The notes under the pieces are model-generated. The model was not told the DNA's origin and made no database searches. It was given only the letters and a program-made list of their open reading frames with translations. A program made the translations under genes and the position numbers. A stretch of 64,000 bases of DNA from Alistipes shahii WAL 8301. Its GTDB lineage: Bacteria > Bacteroidota > Bacteroidia > Bacteroidales > Rikenellaceae. Shown piece after piece: positions 42,445 to 50,710 of the stretch. The stretch lies in contig NZ_CP102253.1 of the NCBI RefSeq assembly GCF_025145845.1, positions 2,976,001 to 3,040,000 on the forward strand, read 5' to 3'. Each line of letters opens with the position of its first letter. Position 1 is the stretch's first letter.

Positions 42445-43398
42445 ATGAATAAACTTATTGCAACAATCGCGCTGGCGGCTCTCGCATTCACGAGCTGTAT
42501 CAAGGAAAACGATACCTGGAAGGAGATGCTTCCCGTTCAGCCCGGAATGTACATCTATCAGCTGGCGACGGATCAGGATAAACTCGCCATGCGGCCGGCC
42601 AATGCGGCCTTGCGCCTGGCGATGCTGCTGGCCGAAGCGGATAAGCAGGGCGAGGATGTCCTGTCCGCAGACCTGAAGGAGATCGTGGTCAAAAAGGGCG
42701 ACGCCTCGATCAAGGTCTGGGAAACCCTTTTCGGCGCGCATACGAAACTCGAACGGCAGGGTGAAGACTATCTGATCACTTACAGCGACGAAGCCCAGCT
42801 GCCCGACCGTTTCTTCATGGCGGGTTCCGTGCTGGTGAAAACCAACGGGACGAAGGTGCTGAACCAATCCTCCTATTCTGCGCCCTGGACCGTCGAGATG
42901 CAGGATCTCAAGGTGTTCGCTTACACGAATACCGGTCTGCGGTCGGCGTTCAATTTCGATGGCGGGGAGACTACGCTCTATTTCGACGGCGCCGATTCCT
43001 ATATAATCGGAGCCTCGTCGTTCCGTATCCATCTCGATAATGTGGATGCGTCCTCCAACTGGACCGGCCGCTATACGCTGCGTGCCGAGGATTCGAGCCT
43101 GGCCTATTCGCTCTGCTCGGGCAAGGATTTCAAGGTCGAAGGCGGCGCTTCGGGTCCGACCCTCTATTCGTCCGACATGACGCAGGCGGTGGGGATGGGC
43201 TATGAACTGACCAATGGCGTTTACCGCGGCATGCAGATCATCAGCGGAACGCAGGAGTGCCGTTTCCTCTCCCCTCTGGAGTATGATACGACCAAGTACC
43301 CCGCATCGTCGGTGACCTACGAATGGTCGTACGACAGTTCGACCAATACGGTTTTCCAGAAGATTCGCTACAACGGATACGTTTATCCGAAGGATTGA
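42445..43398 (+). CDS. Lipoprotein of unknown function
   Basis: 317 aa. Lipoprotein signal MNKLIATIALAALAFTSC with the lipid Cys at position 18. The mature part starts with a short helical segment and is then beta-rich, with aromatic strand motifs (YLITYSDEAQLPDRFFM, TTLYFDGADSYIIGASSFRI, SSVTYEWSYDSSTNTVFQKI). It looks like a solitary cell-surface or periplasmic lipoprotein. No family was recognised. A terminator follows. Confidence 0.7.
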   Translation: MNKLIATIALAALAFTSCIKENDTWKEMLPVQPGMYIYQLATDQDKLAMRPANAALRLAMLLAEADKQGEDVLSADLKEIVVKKGDASIKVWETLFGAHTKLERQGEDYLITYSDEAQLPDRFFMAGSVLVKTNGTKVLNQSSYSAPWTVEMQDLKVFAYTNTGLRSAFNFDGGETTLYFDGADSYIIGASSFRIHLDNVDASSNWTGRYTLRAEDSSLAYSLCSGKDFKVEGGASGPTLYSSDMTQAVGMGYELTNGVYRGMQIISGTQECRFLSPLEYDTTKYPASSVTYEWSYDSSTNTVFQKIRYNGYVYPKD

Positions 43399-43425
43399 TA
43401 AAAGGGCTTATTCAGACTTGCTTGC

Positions 43426-43467
43426 GAGGCGCGAATGGATGTTGTTCCATGCGCGCCTCATTTTTTT
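43426..43467 (+). terminator. Terminator after the lipoprotein gene
   Basis: Stem GAGGCGCG / CGCGCCTC with inner ATGG/CCAT pairing, then a run of seven T. Confidence 0.8.
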
Positions 43468-43487
43468 GCAAGTGCCGGGTGGGCGGA

Positions 43488-44696
43488 TCAGGGGTTGCGG
43501 TCGAGCCGCATGACGGAGGGGATGAAGAATCCCGCCGCGCCCACCGCGACGATGATCGTTCCGGCGACGACGAAGGTCGTGGTGAGTCCCACGTTCTCGG
43601 CCAGGAATCCCGTGCCCAGCAGTCCGAGGGCCGCCGGCAGCAGCCCGAAACTGCGGTAGAGCGACATGACGCGTCCCAGCATGCCCGCTTCGATCCGGGT
43701 CTGGACCACGGAGACGAACGAGGCGTTGAACACGCTGCTGGAGATGCCCGCCGCCGCCGTGAAGAGGGCGAACCAGAGGAATCCCGCAGGCGACAGAAGC
43801 CCCGACAGCGCGAACGAGAGTCCCACGACGAGATACATCAGGTTGACCAGCACGATGCGGCTGACCCGGTAGGTGCGCGCGCCCATGACGGCGCCTCCGA
43901 CGAGCGCCCCGCCGCCCCAGACGATCTCGATCAGGCTCATTTCGAAAGCGCCTCCGCCGAAGTGCTGGAGCGTCATCAGCGGGAACATCACCCCGACGGG
44001 CATGATGAAGAACCATACGACGATGGCCAGCGTGAAAAACCATCCCATGCCCGGAATGGCATGCATGGCCGAGAAACCTTCGCGGAACTCCCGCCACAGG
44101 TCGGGTTTGCGCGTCGTGTCGCGCGCCGGGTTGGGAATCCGGACGCACAGCAGCGAGATGCAGGCGATGGCGGCTCCCGCCACGTCCAGCAGCAGGATGT
44201 TGCCGATCGAGGTGAGATTGATCAGCAGCGCTCCGAGGGCCGGACCCGCGATGCTCGACAGCGAGGCGATGATCTGGTTGACTCCGGCGATGCGCGTGAG
44301 CTGCGATGCGGGGGCCAGCAGAGGGACCGACGCCTGCATGGCGGGTATGTGGAAGGCCGAGCCGGCCGAGCGGCAGGCCAGCAGGATGTAGATGTGCCAC
44401 ATCCGGGCTGCGCCGAGCCAGAAGAGCGCCGTCAGCGCCAGCGTGCAGAGGGCGATGAAACTGTCGGCGAGGATCATCGTGCGCTTGCGGTCCCAGCGGT
44501 CGACGTAAACCCCGACGAGCGGCCCCAGCAGCGACTGGGGCAGCATCCCGGCGATGGCTGCGAGAGCCAGCACCTCGGCCGAGCCTGTTTCAAGGCTCAT
44601 CCAGAAGATGATCGAGTAGGCCACGACCTCGCTGCTGAGGATCGAGGCCAGCTGCCCGCTCCAGATGACGGCGAATGTTTTTTTCCAACTTTCCAC
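43488..44696 (-). CDS. Major facilitator superfamily transporter (drug-efflux type, MFS_3/TCR-like)
   Basis: 402 aa with 12 hydrophobic helices. The loop 2-3 signature is LVGVYVDRWDRKRTMI, the form found in MFS_3/macrolide- and tetracycline-efflux-like exporters, and RSAGSAFHIPAMQASVPLLA follows in helices 4-5. The second half repeats the layout from about 215. Its substrate is unknown. It is on the minus strand with a small fragment gene 17 bp upstream. Confidence 0.88.
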   Translation of the reverse strand: MESWKKTFAVIWSGQLASILSSEVVAYSIIFWMSLETGSAEVLALAAIAGMLPQSLLGPLVGVYVDRWDRKRTMILADSFIALCTLALTALFWLGAARMWHIYILLACRSAGSAFHIPAMQASVPLLAPASQLTRIAGVNQIIASLSSIAGPALGALLINLTSIGNILLLDVAGAAIACISLLCVRIPNPARDTTRKPDLWREFREGFSAMHAIPGMGWFFTLAIVVWFFIMPVGVMFPLMTLQHFGGGAFEMSLIEIVWGGGALVGGAVMGARTYRVSRIVLVNLMYLVVGLSFALSGLLSPAGFLWFALFTAAAGISSSVFNASFVSVVQTRIEAGMLGRVMSLYRSFGLLPAALGLLGTGFLAENVGLTTTFVVAGTIIVAVGAAGFFIPSVMRLDRNP

Positions 44697-44712
44697 GATG
44701 TGTTCTGTCTTT

Positions 44713-44895
44713 TTAGAATCCGAGTTTAGGGAGGATGAAACCCATGCGGGCTTTGTCGCTCCATAGCCGGAACTGCCGCCCGTCGGTGTGAAGTTTGAGT
44801 GCGCCGGTGCCGAGGTCCCTATTGTCGCTTTCCGTGCCGCTGAATGCGTGCAGCCGGCTCGAGGCCGTCGTCAGGAGCAAGGTCAGATGTTTCAT
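44713..44895 (-). pseudogene. 60-codon fragment, possibly an internally deleted exported protein
   Basis: It starts like a signal peptide (MKHLTLLLTTASSRLHAF) but lacks a full hydrophobic core and cleavage site, then runs into LGTGALKLHTDGRQFRLW and ends ILPKLGF. The two halves do not look like one natural protein, so an internal deletion is suspected near 44830. It may also be a genuine small protein. It is upstream of the MFS gene on the same strand. Confidence 0.35.
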
Positions 44896-44940
44896 GCGGT
44901 TGTATTTTAGGTTGGAGGTGCTTCCTGGAAAAATTCCGGA

Positions 44941-44970
44941 GAAAAAAAGGCGGATACCAAGGTATCCGCC
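44941..44970 (-). terminator. Terminator after rplT
   Basis: On the minus strand GGCGGATACC / GGTATCCGCC with a 2-nt loop is followed by a run of seven T. It lies 26 bp past the rplT stop. Confidence 0.9.
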
Positions 44971-44995
44971 GCGCTAAAACCCTTCTCGCGAAGGG

Positions 44996-45340
44996 CTATT
45001 TAACTGCTTTAACTATTGCCTCGAATGCCTTCGGCTCGTTCATTGCCAGGTCGGCCATCACCTTGCGGTTGAGGACGATTCCCTTGGCGTTGAGTTTGCC
45101 GATAAATTGTGAATAGGTCATTCCCTGGGCGCGGACGGCGGCGTTGATACGCGTGATCCACAGCGAACGGAATGTCCGCTTCTTGAGGGCGCGGTGTGCA
45201 TAGGCATAGCACAGACCCTTCTCGACCGTATTTTTCGCAACGGTCCAAACGTTTCCCCTTGAACCAAAGTTACCTTTGGCAAGTTTCAAAACTTTCTTTC
45301 GACGTGCGCGTGACGCGACAGCGTTTACTGAACGTGGCAT
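44996..45340 (-). CDS. rplT: 50S ribosomal protein L20
   Basis: 114 aa, basic. It begins MPRSVNAVASRARRKKVLKL with GNFGSRGNVW, and has the helical KKRTFRSLWITRINAAVRA signature; L20 binds 23S rRNA early in assembly. It follows rpmI by about 90 bp on the minus strand and is closed by a strong terminator. In many bacteria L20 also represses its own operon; no such leader structure was identified here. Confidence 0.97.
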   Translation of the reverse strand: MPRSVNAVASRARRKKVLKLAKGNFGSRGNVWTVAKNTVEKGLCYAYAHRALKKRTFRSLWITRINAAVRAQGMTYSQFIGKLNAKGIVLNRKVMADLAMNEPKAFEAIVKAVK

Positions 45341-45431
45341 ATTGTAAAGTTTTTGGAGGACTGCCAGCGATACGGTTCTCCCGCATTCTTTGGGGCTGGT
45401 TCGTCCCGATTAATAAAATGCTGCGGGTTAA

Positions 45432-45626
45432 TTACTTAACGAGCAGGTTCTTGATTTTGGCCTCGTCGGCCGCAGAAACGGTTCCCGAATAGCAGAGGTT
45501 GCGCTTCTGTTTCGTCGTCTTTTTGGTCAGGATGTGACTGTGATAAGCGTGTTTGCGCTTGATCTTTCCTGTGCCGGTGAAGGTAAAACGCTTCTTCGCA
45601 GCGGCATTGGTTTTCATTTTCGGCAT
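45432..45626 (-). CDS. rpmI: 50S ribosomal protein L35
   Basis: 64 aa, basic. MPKMKTNAAAKKRFTFTGTG and KIKRKHAYHSHILTKKTTKQ are the L35 signature. It forms rpmI-rplT. The usual upstream gene infC (and thrS) is not present: a divergent MgtC-family gene lies there. A -7 box 35 bp upstream supplies an own promoter. Confidence 0.97.
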   Translation of the reverse strand: MPKMKTNAAAKKRFTFTGTGKIKRKHAYHSHILTKKTTKQKRNLCYSGTVSAADEAKIKNLLVK

Positions 45627-45660
45627 TGTCGTAAATAGTTAATTAGTTAAACATAGCCTG

Positions 45661-45668
45661 CAAAAGTA
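45661..45668 (-). promoter_or_regulatory. -7 box for rpmI-rplT
   Basis: TACTTTTG on the minus strand, 35 bp before the rpmI ATG, fits TAnnTTTG. Confidence 0.65.
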
Positions 45669-45730
45669 CGAAATTTTTCCCACAGTGCAACCTTCCCGCC
45701 GAAAATTCTTCGCAATCCGGGATTTTTTCT

Positions 45731-45738
45731 TATATTTG
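45731..45738 (+). promoter_or_regulatory. -7 box for the MgtC-family gene
   Basis: TATATTTG fits TAnnTTTG. The chosen start lies about 190 bp downstream, so the leader is long; a start at 45901 would shorten it. Confidence 0.5.
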
Positions 45739-45936
45739 GTGTCGTAACGACGCTTTCGGGAGGTCGGGAGGCTTTGCCGGGTCTTGCGGCGGCCCGGTTT
45801 TTCCCGTACTTTTGGATGGACCCGGAACGCGCCGGCGGTCGTGTTTTGCGGAGCCGGATGCGGCGGCCGGGGACCTCTCCCGGAGGAATGCCGGAATTTT
45901 ATGTATGATTTTTGCGGGGCGAAGCCCGGAGTGCTT

Positions 45937-46608
45937 ATGGAGATGGAATGGAATTTTATCGTGCGGTTGTGTGTGGCGGGCCTTTGCGGAACGATCATCG
46001 GCCTCGACCGGGAATACCGGGTTAAGGATGCGGGTTTCCGCACTCATTTCCTGGTGGCGCTGGGCAGCGCGCTGATTATGATTGTCTCGCAATACGGATT
46101 CGAGGATTTTCTGGCGACCCACGACGGGCTGCGTCTCGACCCCAGCCGCATCGCGGCGCAGGTGGTCAGCGGCATCGGTTTCATCGGGGCCGGCACGATC
46201 ATCATTCACCGGCAGCTGGTGCGGGGGCTGACCACCGCGGCGAGCCTCTGGGCCACGGCGGGCATCGGCCTGGCGGCGGGGGCGCATATGTATATCGTAG
46301 CCGGAGCGGCCACCGCGCTGACGCTGTTCGGACTGGAGGTGCTGACGCTGGTTTTCGGCGGACTGGGGCGGCGCCGGACGATGATCGTCTTCTCGGCCTC
46401 GAAGAAGGAGTTCATCGACGCGATGTTCGAGCGCCTCGAAAGCAAGGACTATTCGGTGATCTCCTACGAAGTCGAGACCCAGCGCACTTCCGACGGAGTG
46501 GTGCACCGCGCCACGATCGTCATCCGGGCCAAGGGGCAGGCCAGCGAGGAGGGGTATATCGACCTGCTGCGCGCAAATCCGGACATCACTGTCGAAAAGA
46601 TCGTCTGA
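45937..46608 (+). CDS. MgtC/SapB family membrane protein
   Basis: 223 aa from the ATG at 45937 (alternative 45901 adds 12 residues). Four to five TM helices with LCGTIIGLDREYRVKDAGFR and TH (the MgtC start signature), VSGIGFIGAGTII and GLTTAASLWATAGIGLAAG. A C-terminal ACT-like cytosolic domain (about 145-223) has RRTMIVFSASKKEF and ends EKIV. MgtC proteins link magnesium starvation to ATP synthase or transport control in pathogens; in gut commensals the role is unclear. It is convergent with the ROK gene. Confidence 0.9.
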   Translation: MEMEWNFIVRLCVAGLCGTIIGLDREYRVKDAGFRTHFLVALGSALIMIVSQYGFEDFLATHDGLRLDPSRIAAQVVSGIGFIGAGTIIIHRQLVRGLTTAASLWATAGIGLAAGAHMYIVAGAATALTLFGLEVLTLVFGGLGRRRTMIVFSASKKEFIDAMFERLESKDYSVISYEVETQRTSDGVVHRATIVIRAKGQASEEGYIDLLRANPDITVEKIV

Positions 46609-46693
46609 CGCAGTTTTCGCCGTCACGGTCTCCGCTTTCGTTTTTCTTCGTCGCTTTACATGTTTGTTCGCCCCCTCCCGGCATTTACTATTT

Positions 46694-47950
46694 TCATCTC
46701 TTGCATATCGACAATTTGTTCCATATCATCTTTTTTCGTGCGATCAGACAGGCTCCTATAACTCCGGCATCGCCCCCTAACCGCGAAGGAACGATGGACA
46801 GTTGTTGGGTCATCAGCCGAAGCGAATATTTATGCACGGCAAGCTTCACAGGCTGTAAAAAGTAGTAAGGAGCAATTTCTGACATTCTGCCGCCAATGAT
46901 GATACGATCGGGATTCAAAAGGTTGATCAATCCGGCCAACTGATGCCCAAGCTCACCCCCGGCCTGCGTCACCAACTCAATGCAAAGCGGGTCTTCCAGT
47001 TTCGCAGCTTCAATAATGTCCTTTATCGTAATCATGTTTCCGTTCCACACCTTTTTAGAAAGAACCGACGCCTCGTGATTGTAGATTCTTTCTACGAGTT
47101 TACGGCAAACGGCGCTTCCCGAGATTTCCGTTTCAATGCATCCTTTTTTTCCGCAATGACACATCACGTTGTTTTCATACATGTGGATATGTCCGAATTC
47201 TCCCGAATAGCCGTCCTTTCCATAATATATTTCTCCATTTATGATAATGCAGAGTCCCAGTCCCCATCCGATATTGACATAAATCACATTCTCCTGCGAG
47301 GCATTGTTTTCGGATACATACTCGCCGTAAGCCATCGCTTTGGTGTCGTTCTCGATGAAAACCGGAATGCCCAAACGTTCGTTGAGCAAAAGAGTCAGCG
47401 GCACTTCGCGTGTCTCCTCGAAATTGAAAATCGTGGCGCTCGTTCCTAAATGCGAATTGACCCGCCCTCCAATATTGAAATTGACGCCCGCTATTTTGCC
47501 GGCGTTCTGACTTTGAAACTTTAGCATGAACTGCGAAATATGCGTACATATTTCATCCAGTTTATTATGTGTATTTTCGAAGCGAAAATCTGTGATGCGC
47601 TCTATGCAAACCATATCCCCCGTAAGGTTCATAAGCCCGATTATCAACTCGAAAGGCTTGAGGTCGACACCCAAAAAATAGTAGGTTCCGGATTTCACCC
47701 GATAAAGGACTGGATTTCGTCCCCGTTTATTGGTCTTCAAACAGTCTCCCTTTTCCAAAATATCCTCCGCATAGAGTTCGGAGACATACTTGGCTATTGT
47801 CGTGACGCTGAAGCCGGTTTGGCTGGCGATGTCGGGAATGATGAATTGCCCTTTCTGAAAAATGGAGTTCAGAATGATGTTTCGTACAAAACAACCCAGA
47901 TCGCCGTCGTGGGATGCGGATGTAAAAGGAGGTAACATTGTCCTTGCCAT
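46694..47950 (-). CDS. ROK-family transcriptional regulator (NagC/Mlc-like)
   Basis: 418 aa. An N-terminal winged helix (about 30-75, IPDIASQTGFSVTTIAKYV) is followed by a ROK sugar-kinase-like domain. Landmarks are FIENDTKAMAYGEYVSE, GYSGEFGHIHMYE and the zinc site CHCGKKGCIETE. Repressors of this group release DNA on binding N-acetylglucosamine-6-P or related sugars. It is divergent from the polysaccharide locus and its base composition is more AT-rich than the core genes, suggesting it moved with the locus. A promoter box lies 17 bp upstream. Confidence 0.88.
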   Translation of the reverse strand: MARTMLPPFTSASHDGDLGCFVRNIILNSIFQKGQFIIPDIASQTGFSVTTIAKYVSELYAEDILEKGDCLKTNKRGRNPVLYRVKSGTYYFLGVDLKPFELIIGLMNLTGDMVCIERITDFRFENTHNKLDEICTHISQFMLKFQSQNAGKIAGVNFNIGGRVNSHLGTSATIFNFEETREVPLTLLLNERLGIPVFIENDTKAMAYGEYVSENNASQENVIYVNIGWGLGLCIIINGEIYYGKDGYSGEFGHIHMYENNVMCHCGKKGCIETEISGSAVCRKLVERIYNHEASVLSKKVWNGNMITIKDIIEAAKLEDPLCIELVTQAGGELGHQLAGLINLLNPDRIIIGGRMSEIAPYYFLQPVKLAVHKYSLRLMTQQLSIVPSRLGGDAGVIGACLIARKKMIWNKLSICKR

Positions 47951-48306
47951 TATTTAGTGTGCCTGACAAAAATAGTAAATCGAAAAGAAATAAAAAACAG
48001 ATTGTATAAATAATCGCTTTATTTAAAAAGTTTACTTTGTAAATATGTGGAATGATAATCGAATTTAATGCATTGTGTTTTAATGTATTGTATTTGATAT
48101 TTCGGCTGACATGTTTTGGAGAATAAAAAAGTGTCTTTTTTTAAATTGTTTTGCTCTTCGGATTATCAGGCACATTGGAAGAATCCTTTCTATTTTTGTT
48201 TTGAAAAGTGAAATCAAATCGTACAAAAGCGACCTGCCCGAAATTCTTAATTTTTAAAATGTACGAAGAAAAGGTGTCCGAACCAAAACTCAATGCTGAC
48301 TGAAAT
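47951..48306. promoter_or_regulatory. AT-rich divergent control region of the polysaccharide locus
   Basis: 356 bp, strongly AT-rich. It holds a minus-strand -7 box TATTTTTG (47974-47967) for the ROK gene and a plus-strand TATTTTTG (48191-48198) for the locus, about 110 bp before the first gene. A small palindrome TTTAC-TTT-GTAAA (48031-48043) is a candidate operator for the ROK regulator. No RNA gene is seen. Confidence 0.55.
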
Positions 48307-49335
48307 ATGAAACTGAAAATTCTTGGCTTCGCTCTGCTTGCTGTCTGCGTCTGCGCCGTGTGCTGTATGTGCGGCAGCGATTCGAAAACGCCCGACTATG
48401 AATTTCCCGACGGACCCGATCCTGATCCCGACCCTCAACCGGGCGATTATCCTGCCGGACTGACCGTAACCGAGTTTGCGGACGATCTGGGCGGCGGAAA
48501 ACAATGCCTCGGATTCGTGGCCGTGGCCGATCTGAAAGCCAATCCCAAACTGCGCTTCAACGCCGTGCATCTGCCTCAACAGAAAACTCCGTCGCGCATT
48601 CATGCCGAATTCGCTTCGGCCAACCGGGGAACGGCCTGTGTGACGACCAATGCCGGGTATTGGTGGGCCGGAAATTCGTTGAGCCTGCTTGTTACCGGCG
48701 GTGCCGTCAAGTCGATCGAGAATCAGACGGTGACACGCAACAACCAGACGGTTTATCCCGTGCGTTCTTCGTTCGGGCAGATGGCGTCCGGAGGGTTCGA
48801 GACGCACTGGATTTACTGCGTGCTCGACGACGGCAACAAGCCTTATGCCTTCCCGTCCGCACTCGACAACGACGAACGTACGAATACGTATATGTCCGCG
48901 CCGCCGACTTCGAAGACGCCCGGCGCGGCGCTCTGGACTCCGCAGGAGGCGGTCGGAGGCGGTCCGATGCTGGTCCGGGAGGGGAAGAACGTCGCCGTGG
49001 AGAACTATTGGAAAGAGGTGTTCGACGGCGGCGGCATCGCCGGGACTTCGCGTCAGCCGCGTACGGCGATCGGCGCCACAGCGGACGGCAAACTGATCCT
49101 GCTCGTGTGCGACGGGCGCAATATGCGGGGCAGCGCCGGATTTACGCTGGCGGAGCTGGCCGACAAGCTGATCGCACTGGGAGCGGTCGATGCGGTCAAT
49201 CTCGACGGCGGCGGATCTTCGACCATGGTCGGCAGCGACGGCAAGGTGCTCAACCGTCCCAGCGACACGGGCAGCGCCGAGGTGATCGTCGAGCGCAAAA
49301 TTTCGACGGCGGTCGTCATCTCCGAAGTGAACTAA
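48307..49335 (+). CDS. Phosphodiester glycosidase (NAGPA-domain) lipoprotein
   Basis: 342 aa. The leader has a cysteine-rich stretch (AVCVCAVCCMCGSDSK), so the lipidated Cys is uncertain. A PD-repeat linker (DGPDPDPDPQPGD) follows, then the NAGPA/DUF2233 domain from about 55: TTNAGYWWAGNS, AVGGGPMLVREGK, RTAIGATADGKLILLVCDGR and AVNLDGGGSSTMV, the diagnostic end motif. The human 'uncovering enzyme' of this family removes GlcNAc from GlcNAc-1-phosphodiesters; bacterial members are linked to phosphodiester-bearing glycans. It is the first gene of the locus. Confidence 0.88.
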   Translation: MKLKILGFALLAVCVCAVCCMCGSDSKTPDYEFPDGPDPDPDPQPGDYPAGLTVTEFADDLGGGKQCLGFVAVADLKANPKLRFNAVHLPQQKTPSRIHAEFASANRGTACVTTNAGYWWAGNSLSLLVTGGAVKSIENQTVTRNNQTVYPVRSSFGQMASGGFETHWIYCVLDDGNKPYAFPSALDNDERTNTYMSAPPTSKTPGAALWTPQEAVGGGPMLVREGKNVAVENYWKEVFDGGGIAGTSRQPRTAIGATADGKLILLVCDGRNMRGSAGFTLAELADKLIALGAVDAVNLDGGGSSTMVGSDGKVLNRPSDTGSAEVIVERKISTAVVISEVN

Positions 49336-49350
49336 TCCATAAAGAATCAT

Positions 49351-50661
49351 ATGAAGAAACTTCTCCTCATCTGGCTGGCAGCCTTTGCTGCCGTCTCCTG
49401 CGCGCAGGAAAAACAGCCGTCGAAACCGCTTTACATGTGGTTTGACTGCGAAGCCAATTATGCGACTTTAAGTCATCCCGATTCGATTCGTTACTATGTG
49501 TCCAAAATCCACGACATGGGCTTTACCGATGTCGTGGTCGACGTGAAGTCGATCATGGGCGAAACGCTCTACAAGAGCGATATAGCGCCTTACATGGGCG
49601 AATGGGAGGGTGTGACCCGTCCTGAAAACTACGATCTGCTGGGTTATTTCATCGAGGAGGGGCACAAGCTGGGCATGCGCGTGCACGGGTCGCTCAACGT
49701 GTTTGCCGGCGGTCACAACTATTTCGACCGGGGAATCATCTACGGCGATCATGCCGACTGGCAGTCGCAGGTGTACACCGAAGGTAAAATCGTGCCCATC
49801 AGCGAAATAAAGAGCAACTACAACGGCATGCTCAACCCGGCGAATCCCGAAGTGCAGGAGTACGAGCTGGCGATTCTGAAGGAGTTCGCCGGGAAGTATC
49901 CCGATGTGGACGGCATCGTCTTCGACCGGGTGCGTTTCGACAATATCACCTCCGATTTCAGTCCGCTGTCGAAGGAGCTTTTCGAAGCTTACGCCGGAAC
50001 GAAAGTCGCCGATTATCCCGGTGATATACTCCGCTGGACGCAGGATGCCGACGGCAAGTGGAGCTGGTCGCAGGGCCCGCTGTTCCGCAAGTGGATCGAA
50101 TGGCGCGCATCGGTTATCAAGGACTTCGTGACCGAAGCCCACAGGCAGCTCAAGGAGATCAATCCCCGGCTGCTGATCGGCGACTATACGGGCGCATGGT
50201 ACCCGACCTATTATTACGTGGGCGTCAACTGGGCCAGCGAGCAGTTCGATCCCGCCCGCTATTTCGATTGGGCGACGCCCGAGTACAAGAATACGGGTTA
50301 TGCCGACCTGCTCGACATCTATATGACCGGACTTTACTATACGCTGGTTACCAAAGCCGAAGTCGACAAGGCCAACGGAGCCGTGGGGCAGCGTACCGAA
50401 GCGGGAATGTCCGACGAACAGAATTACTGGTACTGCATCGAGGGCGGCGCCGAATGGGCGAAGAAAATCACCTGCGGCGTGGTTCCCGTGACAGGCTCGA
50501 TCTACGTCGAGCAGTACGAGGGCGACGCAGCGCAATTCACCCGCGCTGTGGCGCAGGCGCTCCGCGACACCGACGGACTGATGATCTTCGATATCGTCCA
50601 TATCATCAACCGCGGCTGGTGGTCGGAGCTGGCGGCCGGAATCGCCGAAGGAAGCAACTGA
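49351..50661 (+). CDS. GH10-like (GHL10/DUF187-type) lipoprotein glycosidase, copy 1
   Basis: 436 aa. Lipoprotein signal MKKLLLIWLAAFAAVSC. A TIM-barrel with PLYMWFDCEANYATLSHPDS at strand 1, GFTDVVVDVKSIMGETLY, GMRVHGSLNVFAGG, DGIVFDRVRFDN (acidic residues of the likely active site) and GDYTGAWYPTYYYVGVNWAS. Proteins of this group (YngK-like) are predicted glycoside hydrolases with few tested activities. It is 15 bp after the NAGPA gene and clearly related to the protein at 57249. Confidence 0.82.
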   Translation: MKKLLLIWLAAFAAVSCAQEKQPSKPLYMWFDCEANYATLSHPDSIRYYVSKIHDMGFTDVVVDVKSIMGETLYKSDIAPYMGEWEGVTRPENYDLLGYFIEEGHKLGMRVHGSLNVFAGGHNYFDRGIIYGDHADWQSQVYTEGKIVPISEIKSNYNGMLNPANPEVQEYELAILKEFAGKYPDVDGIVFDRVRFDNITSDFSPLSKELFEAYAGTKVADYPGDILRWTQDADGKWSWSQGPLFRKWIEWRASVIKDFVTEAHRQLKEINPRLLIGDYTGAWYPTYYYVGVNWASEQFDPARYFDWATPEYKNTGYADLLDIYMTGLYYTLVTKAEVDKANGAVGQRTEAGMSDEQNYWYCIEGGAEWAKKITCGVVPVTGSIYVEQYEGDAAQFTRAVAQALRDTDGLMIFDIVHIINRGWWSELAAGIAEGSN

Positions 50662-50710
50662 TCTGCAACCAATATAAAACAACTAAAAACTTAACCTTAA
50701 ATGTAATTCT

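Noticed and set aside
45784..45936. N-terminal extension of the MgtC-family protein
   Set aside because: Cys/Gly/Pro-rich residues unlike the family; the family signature starts right after the ATG at 45937.
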